Shown here: positions 11,313-23,288 of the stretch, one piece after another | How the letters are laid out: every line of letters starts with the position of its first letter | Numbering within the stretch: position 1 is the stretch's first letter | Assembly (NCBI GenBank): GCA_003290165.1 | Contig: QNQO01005760.1 | Span: 62,001-126,000 of the forward strand | DNA from: Berberis thunbergii | Lineage: Eukaryota; Streptophyta; Magnoliopsida; Ranunculales; Berberidaceae | Direction: 5' to 3' | Length of the DNA stretch: 64,000 nt | Made by a program: the position numbers and the translations under genes | The notes under the pieces: generated by a model | What the model saw: only the letters and a program-made list of their open reading frames with translations | Told to the model about the DNA's origin: nothing | Database searches by the model: none

Positions 11313-11979
11313 CAGATTGTAATGGTACAATCGAAATCTAGGGTTGTTTTTGCTAGTTTATAAATTATGTTTAATTTTCTTTTTAGGAACAATGTTACAA
11401 ATCAATTTTTTATTTGTTTTATTTTCTTTTCTTATTTGTTTGAGTTTGAATAATTTTTGCAGGCGGTCACACACATAGGATCTCAAGTGGGAACAAAGTG
11501 AAATATTGCAATTCGCGAGGAAACTCTCATAAATTGACTTCTACTAGGCGTTGCAAGTAACCGAAAGAGGTTCACGCTGGAGGTAACTTCTTCCCACTGC
11601 ATCTGCACGCGGTTTATGTGTGATCACTTGTGTTTAGCTTGTTCTAGGTAGTATTGCATGCAAATTTGAATAGTGGCAGGATTGAGTTGAAACTTCCATG
11701 GCCTTTCCCGCGGATAGGTATTATCACCATCTATTTTATGGTTAGGAACCTAGACCTTCACTATTTAAAATTTGCAACAAGATAATTATCTAGGACAGGT
11801 GTGGCGCTCATAGGGACCCTCTTTGGACGTTTGATAGCTTAAAGTGGTCGAGTGAAGGAACATATCCCATCTGGGAACAGTTCTTGAACTGGCATTTCAC
11901 TTTCAGCTAGAAAGTGGAAAAAGATGTAGGAGCAACTCTGTAGTAGCGAATTGATAGGAAATTATCGTGCCTCTCCCAC

Positions 11980-12976
11980 GGTTAGGTAAATTTAATTCCA
12001 TTCTTTTAATGCTAATTGGCGACCTAGTTATAATTCAAAGTCCAACTATTACAGCCCTGGTTTTGCCAATAATCAAAATCTCTCCTAGGCTCAGAACTCA
12101 CACCAAGGGGGACATATTTTCTCTCAGGCTCCTCAATACCCTAATCATGGTATGCCTCAATTTAACCAAGCTCCTCCATCCAACACATCAAGTTTAGAGG
12201 AAACGATTAACCATTTTATGCAGCGCACAGAACGACTACTTGAACATGATTCTCAGGCTATGTTAGAGTCAAAAGCCATGATTCAACACCAATCTCAAGC
12301 CATCAATAGACTTGAGATAGTTGTGGACCATATTACTGAGGCATTATCTGAAAGTGAGTTAGGAAGAATTCCTAGTCACTCTGTTCAAAATTCAAAGGGA
12401 TTCATAACTGGTAGCACATCAGAACCTGAGTCAGATGATGTTTTTGAGGATAATGTGATCGAAACTACTTTGCTTCCTGCTTCCCCACATTTTCATGATG
12501 ACCCACTCGACATATGCCTTCCTAGTGACTCTTGCATGAAGTCTAATTCTCAATGTTTTTTGGAGTCAAGCATCGACTATTTTCACGATACGAATGACAC
12601 CATAATTCAAGAAATAGTCAAGTCGTTATCTGAGAACACGTCTAATGAGAGACTACATGCCATAGGTAGTGTTAATTCTAGGTTTGGGGGTGTTGTTGCA
12701 TTGTCTAACTCATCATATTGGTGTAGTTCATTTTCTTATGATGAACCTGTAACACCTGATATATCTATAGACATACATTTTTCTGTCACTTTCATATTGA
12801 CTGATGCTACCTATGTGGATCCATTGTTTGTAAGAGATGATTTCAATTTTGACCACCCTATTGTGATAATTACATCTTATGATTTGCAACCTGACTTAGG
12901 ATGTCCCTTTTTAGGAGTAGGTAGGAGTCATTTGCTGGATATCATTGTCTGTTCAAAGTTCCCACGGATTTTCTAA
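11980..12976 (+). pseudogene. Gag-like remnant of the LARD element
   Basis: From 12152 there is a 274-codon open frame. Residues 14-72 form a likely coiled coil (SSLEETINHFMQRTERLLEH then ESKAMIQHQSQAINRLEIVV), the pattern seen just after the structured part of Athila/Tat gag proteins. The bases upstream, from about 11990, read in broken frame as an Asn/Tyr/Pro-rich linker of the same kind. The rest is acidic with no zinc knuckle or protease. A decayed or domesticated gag C-terminus is the best reading; no enzymatic role can be claimed. Confidence 0.55.
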
Positions 12977-15430
12977 GAATGCGAGTTCATTTGCATTTGC
13001 TCTATGATTTTGCATGGCGCCTTCGTAGCTTTTGGGATGTGTTAGTATACGTTGTGTCGCATGTGGTTGCTACTATTTGTTGGACGGATCCTCAACTTTT
13101 TAGGTTGTTGCTATATGATTCCTTGCCCTTTTTTAGGAGAGCGTTTGCTATGTTCTTCCTCTTCACTTTATGGTACATCATTTGTGAGGAAGAATATATG
13201 TCGGGCTAACGACGTTAAACCAAGCACTCCTAGGAGACAGCCTAGCTTCAGTTGTGTCATTATGGTTAGTCTGGATTGATTTTCAAGTTCTTTCTAGTTT
13301 CATTTCACTCATACTCGTTAGCTCTGTAACAATTTTGAATTACAACTGCTACATGTAATATTTTCATTATTTCATTTGTATATCTTTTTGTGTTCTATAT
13401 TGTTTTTATCAATTTATTATGATGAGTCCACAATTCTTATGTTGTTGAGCATTCATTAGTGGACGATTTCATCGAAATTGATAAAAAAAATTTCTCATGG
13501 TAATATCACTCTAACTCTCATCTTTTATTTTCCAGCATTTGTCATGATCATCATTTTATTCATTGAGGACAATGCTTGGTTTAGGTTTGGAGGTGAGGTT
13601 TAAGAGTTTTTCTGCATTCTTCGAAATTTTGAAATGAAATGTATTTCACAATTGACTATTGTATTCTAATCAATCTCCATTGAATACATAATTAATTATA
13701 ATTGTGTGAAAATTTTTTGAATTAAAAATGCATTCAAAATCTAAGTTCCTTTCCAATGAAGAAAATGTACTTTCAAGTATGCCTTTAAATTTGAGGAATG
13801 CATGTATTCACTTGTCACTTTTATATATCAATAGGAAAACATATGGTTTGATATTATCTTTAAGTTAAATATAGTTCATGATATTTTTCGACTCGACCAC
13901 TCTTGCACTATAAGCCAAGTTAGCATAATTTGAAATTAATCAGTAAGATATTAACTAGAAAACCTTAGAATAATAGTGGAGACTTAACCCTTGTGAGTTT
14001 TGAGACATTCTACTTTTCTTGAGGGTTATTAAATAAACTCTGATTTTTCTTGAATCTGCATTATCTCGTTGATGATCTCATTGTTCTTGTTTCTTTTATT
14101 GATTGTTTTGAGAATGACGTTAAAATTGAATTATTACACTAGAACTTCTTGATTTATTTAGTTGAGATGTCATAATACCGACTAGAGCTTAAGAAATGAT
14201 ATAGGAATTTTTTTCTTTGAACCGTTCTTTAGCCTTTTAGCCTACCTAATAATAAATATCCGTTTGCAGCCCTTTGAGCCTTTAAATAAACTTTTTTTTG
14301 CTAACCCCATCTGCATTACCTACTCCGGTTAGGGAGTAATATCCCATACTATTTTTATCCTTACCCAATGTCTCTAAGAATGTGTATGGTTGATATATTT
14401 TTGGAATGGGCAAATAAAAAGAGATGAAATTAAATATTCCATGAATTCTCGGGACTAAAATGTTTTATTGTGCAGAAGGAGAAACATGTCGTTGATCTTA
14501 TTAAAGAAAGAAAAAAAAAAGATTGATGCTTAGAAGAAAAAGAAAAAATATATATGAAGAAGAATTTCGAAGGAAGAAAAATTAGTCGTGTACAACATTG
14601 GTTTATTCTTCAGAGCCCCACGTGTTTATTGAAGGGTGTATTCATTCTCAGAAAATTTTCTCGTATCATTTTCCATTCTTGTTAGCCAAAATCTTAGCCT
14701 CATTACAACCTAATAAAGACCTAATTGATCTTAAGTAAAAGTCTGATTCATAGATGTGTAGATTAAATTAACAAGAACTATGGCGTATGATTCAACGTTC
14801 TCAAAGTAATTGATATTCCTGTCCATGAGATCATATTCATTTCATTCTTTTAAGAGTCATTTTTCATGATTATTATATGTGAGATATTTGTGTTTCCATA
14901 ATTTATTCTCTTTTTTGCATATAAAATGAGTGATAACTAACCAATCTCTGAGTGATTCATTTCTGAGTGACAAGAGAGATTTGTAGTCGAAGCATATATT
15001 ATCCAAAGGTTATCTAGTTGTATATTTACTGAGAAAAAATAAAGTTATGTTGATAAGGCTATGCACACACACACTTCGAGTTGAGAATAATTGATGAAAT
15101 GTATTTAACCTTTGGGTACTATTAAATCGTTGTTAGACTCGTTGATATATTATTCTGACAATGTTAATTGTTTTCTAAAATTTTTGGCAATTAGATTATT
15201 ACTCTAAGGATAATAGATCGAGTAACCAAGTTACCATGTTTTGGAAATTTATTGAGTCATAATGTTTGTGGGTAACATTTCCGGAAACCCTCACGAGACT
15301 ATAACTCGTCCACTAGAGGTAATCTAGGGGTTTAAAGTCTTGTTTCACGTTTAAGGTAAGTGCTACCGATGATTCCTGCGAAAGTGAGTTAGAATTTTAT
15401 TTTTATTGTTTTGCTCGAGGACTAGCAAAA
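12977..15430. other. LARD interior, non-coding
   Basis: AT-rich interior with only short open frames and no pol motifs. It includes short purine runs at 14508-14580 and a (CA)n run at 15063-15073. This is the expected untranslated spacer of a LARD-type element. Confidence 0.6.
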
Positions 15431-15448
15431 TATAGGTTTGGGGGTATT
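15431..15448 (+). other. Polypurine tract
   Basis: TATAGGTTTGGGGGTATT immediately precedes the 3' LTR. The GTTTGGGGGTATTTGATA junction is characteristic of this group of plant Gypsy-related elements and primes plus-strand synthesis. Confidence 0.75.
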
Positions 15449-17291
15449 TGATAGTCACATAATTATTACATAATATATCCCTTAATTTATATTTGTTAGT
15501 GTTTTGATTATTATATTTTATTCTAATTATTTCGTTTTCATGTCTTTGTAGGAATTTGAGCGTGAACGATGAAATCACATTAAGAAGACAATTTAAGGAA
15601 TGATCAATTGGTTGATTCTAGCGGTGGTACAAAGTAAAGGGTCACATATCTAAACCTAACCCAAACAAACCTAAGTCCACCTAATTTAATCTAAGCCCAA
15701 GCCCAAAAAGCTAGCCTAGAAACCCAAGCCCAACCAAACAATGAAATAGGAGAACCCTATTTAGGTCTTCTCTTTTTGGAGGAAATACCTATTCTCTCTT
15801 CTTCCAGTTTTCTTCTCTTTTCCTCTCTTTTTCAGCCACCACGCCAATCCACCCTGTCGGTGATCCTCACTCGATAGAAGAACTGGCAGTGCGATCATCC
15901 CGCCACCACAACCTCACCTCGCCAACACCACCATAGCCGCAGTCCTCTTCTATTCATCCCCTTTTTTCGTCCACCATCAACCGCCACCTCGCATTCCTTC
16001 CTCACCCGCTCTTCCTCGCTCGCTAGGGAGACGCCACACCTTGTTCCATCGTAGACATCATCACCTCCTCACCCTGTTTCGCACAACCACAACCGCCACC
16101 ACCCTATTCCACCTCGTGACAGAGCAACAACAAGTCACTTAGATAGCCGTCACGATCTCCTCGCAGCCAAGCTCCTCTCTATTCTTCTCTCTCACGTCCT
16201 TCTCCATCTCTCCCTAAACCCTCTCCTCTGATCAACCAAAGACCACCACCAAAACAGAACACCTATCTGTCCTCCTTCGCGTCACTTTGTCTTTCTCTAT
16301 GTGCTTCCATCTCTCTCACTCTTTTACAGGTACCAGAGCCGGCCGGATGAAGAATTCGCTTGCGAGGAGCAAAGAACCAGCCAGCAGTGAGGGAGCTCTC
16401 GCTGGAGACGAAGACCAGAGGAACGAGCGATTTTTGGAGGGAAACAAATGTTTTTCAAACAGTTTCACTATTCGCACCCCAATTTCTGTCTGAGCCACCA
16501 CAGTCCACCAACAGCTATTTCTTGAAATGCGTGTTTGTGCTGAAATGGATTCCACCTACACCAATGTTGTGACGCCATCCACCATGATCTTCTAGACCCC
16601 ACGCCGAGGCAAAGATGAAACCATAGGGTTTCCTAGAGTTTGTCATATCTTAATTTATTGTTTTCCATAGGATTGAATGTTAAATACAGTTGATTTCTGA
16701 ATGTCAATCATTTTTTTTCACCGATTATATCCGGAATAATTATCTAGACTAATCGGTAGTTAGAAATACCCTTTATTGATATTCAAAGCCTACTTTAATC
16801 AATTAATCTGAATCTGCGATTGTGTGTGTCGTAAGAAGACATACAATGCTAAGGGTTTAAAATTAGTTAAAATAAACCTATGATTGTGTGTGCCATAAGA
16901 AGACACGCAATGCTAGGGGTTTATACCTTTGCTGAAATTAGTTGCGTACTTTGATTAATATTTAAGTTAGTCTTGTTAATTCTTGAAAACAATAATTTGG
17001 ATTACACAAATCTCGAAGAACCTGTGGTGGATTCGATGTCTCGGTCCCCTCTCTATCATCTTATCAGTTTAATTTTAGTAGTCAGTTTCATTTTCGTAAT
17101 TTAGTAATTTTCATCTACTGTAACCCCTAACTCTAAATTAGTTCAAATAAGTCTTAGAATTAGACTGTCTCGTCAATCCTCGTGGAGTCGACCCGTATTT
17201 GCCCCTGTCTACCAGTTAGGCAGTCGTGCACTTGCGGTATTAAAAGTAGGGCTTATTAGCTTATTAATTTAGGTTAATAAAAACTCCATCA
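15449..17291 (+). repeat. 3' LTR of the LARD-like element
   Basis: Starts TGATAGTCACATAATTATTA and ends ACTCCATCA, paired with 9514-11292. Slightly longer than the 5' copy because of small indels, including the block near 17204-17230. Confidence 0.9.
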
Positions 17292-18290
17292 GAATCAAGT
17301 TCTCAGTTTTCTGGAGAAGATTGCCAATGCTAAGGCCAATTTTTCACGGTTTAGGTAGTTGGGATCTACCTCGGCAAATGTTTTGTTGCCATAATAAATT
17401 GGTTTTTGTTTTTCCTTGTCTTCCTGGATCGAGGCTGAGCTAACTGCATGTTTTGAGACTAAGAGGTATATGTAGAATGTCTATCCCAAATGGTTTTTTG
17501 AGAGAAACTCTGTGTTTCCCATATTCATCTTCAGATCTCAGCAATCTTGCTCACATTGTTCCCTTTCATAATCTCGAAAAAAAAAACACATGTTTGAAGA
17601 CATGGAGATGACCTATTCAGGGTTGCCACCCTCCCAGTCAGGCTTGAACTCTTTTTGTGTTTGTAGGCGACCTCGAGACAGCATGAATTTGCTTCAAGTC
17701 AGCTTTTATCCCCTTTGGTTAAGTAGCCAAGGAATTTTCCTAATTCTACTCCAAATGTGTATTTTTGCGAGTTGAACTTCATTCGGTACTTGTGTAGCTG
17801 GGAGAATGCTTCTTGGAGGTTCGCAATATGGTCGTGACTGTTAAGTTTTTTTACCAGCATGTCATCGATATAGATCTCCATTGTCTTCCCAATTTGTCCT
17901 TTGAACATGCGGTTCACCAACCTCTGATATGTGTCTCCCACGTTTTTCAACCCTAATGGCAACATCTGATAGTAACAGTATATGCCCTTGTCCATTATGA
18001 ACAAGTTTTTTTTATGGGTCGATGGGTACATATTGATCTAATTGTATCTGGAGGTTGCATCCATGAAGCTAAGGGGGTTGTGCCCAGGCGTCATATCAAA
18101 GATCCGGTCTATTCGGAGGAGTGGAAACTTGTCTTTGGGCAAGCCTTGTTGAGATATGTGTAGTCCATGCAAACTCTTCACTTCCTGTTTTTTTTTACCA
18201 GGACCTTATTCGCCAGGCAGTTTAGGTAACGTGATTCCCTTATCATGTCGACTTTCAATAGCCTTTGCACTTCCTCGTTAATGGCATGGT
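17292..18290 (-). pseudogene. Tat-like Gypsy reverse transcriptase and RNase H (proximal), degenerate
   Basis: On the minus strand, 18190-18070 reads in broken frame CMDYTYLNKACPKD then RIDRIFDMTPGHNPLSFMDA (RT motifs). Bases 18031-17699 read GIYCYYQMLPLGLKNVGDTY, QRLVNRMFKGQIGKTMEIYI and DDMLVKKLNSHDHIANL. The catalytic IDD box (YxDD-type motif) is intact. Further along, KLALALAIFSRKLR (about 17340-17300) begins the RNase H connection and is then cut by the LARD insertion, continuing at 9513 downward. Stops and frameshifts show it is dead. The QRLVNRMF.xQIG.TME.Y.DDMLVK string is diagnostic for the Tat lineage. Confidence 0.85.
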
Positions 18291-18599
18291 TGCGCTAGGT
18301 AACGTGATTCCCGATGGTTGTAGTGATGACACGTCTATCACTGCCTTTACCTTCGACCTCAGTAAAAATCAGTTTTATAACTTCCTCACCCTAGAGCCTC
18401 CAACATTCATGATGAATTGTTGAAAAATGCACAAAAGAACATAACCCTAGATGAGATGTTGGCAACCAAAAAAAATGGGGGAAGAAAGCGGGGCTATACA
18501 CTCTTCCAAGACCAGGGACAAAGGCCAGGGACCAGGGACAAAGACCCTTGAACCGAGTCACATGCTCCCTAAGGGATTCACCATGTTTTTGCTCGAGGT

Positions 18600-19340
18600 T
18601 GAGGAGGTAACAGGGTCCCTTTCTGACCCGATGGCTCCTACTTAATCGGAATGAAAGCCTTCGCCAGAGTCTTAAACAAATCCACGACCTTGGTTGGAGA
18701 CTGTAGTACTAGGTCATGGCAGCATTCTTCCGGCTAGTAGGGAAGGTCCAACACAAGACGACTTCTAAACTTTCCTTCAGCACCATCACGTGGTGGTAAT
18801 GGCACAGGTGGTCCGATGGATCCGTAGTTCTGTCATAGAATTCAAGGTTTGGGGGATGAACTTCTTTGGCAGAGGCGCGTTCATGATCTGCTCAGATAAT
18901 GGAGGGACTGTGAGATTATATAGGACGTTCGGATTGGTAGCCCACAGTCTGAGTGGATTCTCGACGATGGTCATCAGACTCTTACATCTCTTATGTGCCC
19001 CTCATGGTTGGCATTATGGTCCTCGATGGGGACGTTATCGCTCTCATGAACGCATTCCCTAGAGTCTTCTTGAGCCAGAGACATGTCTGAATTCCCGTCA
19101 TTGATGGCGGTTGCCGATCCTTGGCAAGTCTCTCACCACCCACGTGAGATGACTCGTGTGGAGTAGAATATGATCTATACGAGGGTCCATTGTGGCCGCT
19201 TTGGTAGCGGGACCTTGTAGTAGTTCTTCTTCCGCAGTTGGCTCATTTCCACCTTGTGGTTGGGCTTTTTCAGTCGGAGCATTAGCAGGCTCGACATTAT
19301 TGTTGTCAGCTTGAAATCTAGTGTTGGTAATCATATTTCA
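18600..19340 (-). pseudogene. Tat-like Gypsy gag-region remnant
   Basis: Bases 19334-19098 form a 78-codon minus-strand frame starting MITNTRFQADNNNVEPANAP, rich in Gln/Glu/Pro and without a known domain, where the N-terminus of gag is expected. Bases 18690-19200 are repeated in the same orientation at 1-480. Only about 0.5 kb separates this from the RT remnant, so most of gag and the protease has been deleted. The function is inferred from position. Confidence 0.5.
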
Positions 19341-19379
19341 AGACTTTATTAGTTCAACAAAGTTTGTGTTTTGTTTTAA

Positions 19380-20000
19380 GGAAAACTATCATTGTTCCCC
19401 ACGGATGATGTCAAACTGATGCGTCCAAATCCGTCCTTGTTGATTTTTACCTACAAAATGAGCAACGTGAACCAGAGACCACCGTTGACGCGACCAAAGG
19501 CATTTCGATGGTAACATCGGACACTTGAACAAGGATGGAGATAGAATGATAAAATTAGGATTGCATTTGTATACATTTCTCATCCATTTTATTCACATTA
19601 TATAATGGGAGTGTTTTACTCCATTGACTCTACCTTTGAATGCTTGGTGGAGGGAGGAGATCTCGTCTAAAATATTTACCCGTCCATGATTGATCTTCTT
19701 TGGCACTTGGCTTTCTCTATGACTCAATGCTTGATTGGACCAAGAGTAGCCTAAATGGACCTTAGGCCTGTTATAGTCCAGAGGTTTGTATTCGAGCCTT
19801 ATTATTATGGGCCAAGCTTCGATATTTTGACCACATTGGGCTCGCATATTCTGGATTTGGGGGCCCAACTTACAGGCTTAATAGAAATGAACTTGGACTT
19901 AGCTTGGGCCTGGCCTGTCCTGACCCTTTTTCATTATAGTTGATGTGTTCCACGTGACCAAGTGACTGTTTGACGTCTCATCAACTAGATACCCCCTCCA
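19380..20000 (-). mobile_element. LTR of the minus-strand Tat-like element
   Basis: Homologous inverted copy at 5580-6170 and direct partial copies at 560-800 and 7905-8170. It lies upstream, on the minus strand, of the gag and RT remnants and is therefore the likely 5' LTR. Exact ends are not resolved; the region containing TTGATGTGTTCCACGTGACC near 19940 resembles TTGATTTGTGCCACATG near 8142. Confidence 0.6.
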
Positions 20001-21889
20001 AACCTATCGCAAGATAAATGAAAATTTGTTTTATCGAGTATCAATCGGGAACTGAAAGTGATTAAAACTCCATAATACCATTGCCATGTCTTCTTTAATG
20101 TAGTCATCATGTTTTTGCAATAAAGTAGACACTGAGAGAAATCAACCTCGCCATGGATAACAAAGGGATGTTAATAATAACCATGTTTTTGCAAATTTAT
20201 TTATAATCTCGTACTTAAAATATGAAATTCTTAAAATACCATAGGCACATGTAAAATGAAAGACATGACGAAGAAGAATGAAAGTGGACTTGCAGGAACG
20301 AAAAACGAAATCCAACAATTTTCCCCCATTGAGCAAATTGTGAAATTTGTACACACAACCTTGAGGGTGATTTTCCATTCGATCAGATATCGACAGCATT
20401 GTGTTGTTCTAGCTTTTTCAATCGAATCTTAAGAAACGGAAAGAACGACTGAAAAGGAGATAAGGGAGAAGGACCTGCATCTTGTCTCATCCAGTTTTTC
20501 AAACTACTCTGTCTCCTTTATTGTAGCGGCTTCATGAATGCACAAGTTCCCTATCTGATCCTCCTTTTTAATCATAAATCCCTGCTTATAAAACAATATT
20601 TGAGATGCAGTAAACATATTGTTCAGGGTAAACTTGTAAATAAAGGATGTTGATGTATAAGGATTTCTTTTTCACTTTCTTTTTTATCAATATAATGGAA
20701 AGTGACAAGGACGTAGATGGTTTCCAGTGCAGAGCTTGAAGAAATATTCTGAAAGAAAAGGAGAAGGAAAGAACCGAATGGAACATAGAATGGCCGAATG
20801 GCGAAAGGGAATGTAACTCTTATTCACCAAACACTTTGGTCCTCAAGTTCTCCAGATGTCAAGTACAATACTAGAATACATAACTGGCCTCCTCCCCATC
20901 CTCCGTATGATTCTTTACAAAGTTCAAATATAACAACCTGACCAGTTGGGGGATTCTTCACAAGTATGGTGCCTTCTCTTTTATTGTGCTGTTCAAAGTT
21001 TTAGGCAAGAAATTACAAGCTTCTTGCACAGGTACAAAACAAGTAATAAAAAATAAAATGAACCGAAATACAAATTCCTACAGTAATACAAAAGTTATTT
21101 GGCATCCATAACCAAAAAGATAGTAGAGCTATAAACCTGTTAGACTAGATTGTACCAACATGGTATTGCCAGTGATCTAGATCTGGACAAATGATCGAAG
21201 GGCCGAGAAAATGACAGAACAAAGTAACCTTCTACCAAATCCTGAAACAATGACTTGTGCAGGCAGAACATTTTTCTTTTTTATTTTTTATTTTTTATTT
21301 TTTATTTTTTAACCCAGTGAATCTCGAGACAAAAAGAATAGTTAAATGAGACTGAACGATAATGAAGGGGTGGAGGAAGTAAAGAAGGAGAAGATTATGT
21401 GTTGATGAATAAGGTCTCAGCATATGTTATCCCTGCTGGAAATCTCGTTAGAATGATTATTAAAATAGGACATACATCATTTACAAGTGACAAAGGCTAC
21501 AGAGGTATTATCTACAAGATTACAACATCAGATTTACAGGGAGTTATCCATGATTTGTGACCAGATAGTGCACCTTGAAGTAGGTCAGCAAATAAGGGCT
21601 TGTTTCCCTTTTAATGAGTAGAGCAAACTGAGATCTGGGGGCTGAGACAAGCCTGATTCCTAAAATGATGAGCAAATTTATATCTTCTCTCTCAGGTTCT
21701 CAATATCTTTTGCTTCATTGGTGAACATCAGAAAAGGTAGAGCCTTGTCTTAGACCTGCAACTGTTTGTTCCGCATCAACAAATCAACGCCTGGGGAAAT
21801 ACAAGAAAATAGAAGACAAGGAAAAAACAAATGACAACAATTGATTCAATTAAAAAAAACAGAAAAGAGAATAGCATACAAAAAGTTTT
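20001..21889. other. 3' flank and presumed 3' UTR side of UROS; no other gene seen
   Basis: The UROS stop codon is at 21890-21892, so its 3' UTR must extend leftward from 21889. I cannot fix the poly(A) site. A TTTTTTATT repeat at 21272-21311 reads AATAAAAAA on the minus strand and could supply poly(A)-like signals. No other coding sequence is recognisable. Confidence 0.45.
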
Positions 21890-21962
21890 TTATGCAACAC
21901 ATATACAGACCTTCTCAAGTTCACCACTGACTCTCAACGCTTCAAGTATACTATCAACCCAC
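21890..21962 (-). CDS. UROS: UROS exon 9 and stop
   Basis: Acceptor CTTGGCAG. Encodes [17 protein letters not shown] plus seven residues, then [12 protein letters not shown] matches the C-terminal helix of plant UROS. Confidence 0.92.
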
Positions 21963-23226
21963 CTGCCAAGAACGAGATCAGGTCAATGGAGTAACCTTTA
22001 TCAAGAGATAAAATTTTATAAATGGATACTACGATCTAGAAGGAAAATTAGAACAAGTTAGAGATAACCAAGTGAAACACCGTTCGCTTTTTCAGTAAAA
22101 AGGTATTTGTTATCACAGAGTGATAGACAGAAGTATGGAGATGATCAATTCAGTACGAATATGAGGCCAAATGAATTAGTTGATAACGAAACTGTTCTGT
22201 ATCAAGTAATCCAGAACAGTTTCAAGTAATCCAGCCGAGAGAAGATAGAAAAATCAGTTAAAAGGATTCTAAGATTGAGAAAATACCCTTCAAGACCAGG
22301 ATTTGCTGGGTAATAGACATTTTTCATTCCCAACTTTTTCGCAGCCAAACCAGTTGTCTCACCAATACAGGCTACAGCATTGTCCCATTGCGCTGACTGT
22401 GGAAGTAGACCAACCCAAGCTCTGTTGCAATATAATAATGAAAAGGAAAACAACCATAAACATCAATATAAAAAGACAGACACATTCTATTTCCCACTTA
22501 GAATGTTTGTTTGCACTGCTTACAAGCACTTTACAAGTGGATTTAAAATCAAGTGGCAGCTTTGCTCAAAAGTGTATATGCTTCATGTATGTGATATTTT
22601 AAATTTTGGAGAAAGAATGGTAGAAGACTAGCTACCAGTATTGCTTAATGCTTAGTTGCATCTACTACTTCCAAATACTTCCTTCTTAGGAGGCCCAAGG
22701 CAACCCACTCAAAATCAACTTATTTGCTTTTAACCGTCGAAAACTACCGTCGTTAGTATGGATTCACAAACATTTTCTACTTTTTCTAGTTACCTTCTTA
22801 CTAAAATTTGTAGCTAATGTTTTTCTTTTGACTTATTAAGCAATTTGACTTCTAAATAACTGTCCATCACCATATTTTTGGAACACATGTTCTCCATTTT
22901 TTTCTCATATAAATTCATTAACCATCACGAGTGTTTCAAAAGTAAGTAGAAGTGATTATGCTTTTGCCTGCCAACTGGCCCCTTAATCAAACAAATACAA
23001 ATTTTTGCTGGAGCTCCACCCAAAAGTGCACTATGCAATTTACCACTTACAAGTGGTGCAAACAGCATGTTTGTGTAAAAAAGATAAATGAGGAAGTGTA
23101 AGCTTCACATTCCCAGATTCTGAAATCACTCAATTGAAAGATAAAGAAATTCTAAACATCACATTTTTTTATATTTTTTAATCCCCTCTTCCCCAAAATA
23201 TATTTATTGATAATAATATAAAATAA

Positions 23227-23288
<62 letters not shown>

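Larger units (their letters stand above)
9514..17291 (+). mobile_element. LARD-like non-autonomous LTR retrotransposon, 7.8 kb
   Basis: Two direct LTRs (9514-11292 and 15449-17291) flank a 4.2-kb interior with a primer-binding site after the 5' LTR and a G-rich polypurine tract before the 3' LTR. Both LTRs start TGATAGTCAC and end CCATCA. Flanking pentamers GAAAT (9509-9513) and GAATC (17292-17296) match at three of five positions, compatible with an aged target duplication. The interior has only a gag-like remnant and no protease, reverse transcriptase, RNase H or integrase. Long LTRs, an untranslated interior and dependence on other elements fit the LARD class. The PBS and tract styles are those of Tat/Athila-type Gypsy elements. 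It disrupts the RNase H region of an older minus-strand Tat-like element. Confidence 0.88.

Noticed and set aside
22202..22453. Treating the minus-strand frame with [15 protein letters not shown] as a stand-alone gene
   Set aside because: It is UROS exon 8 read through into introns on both sides.
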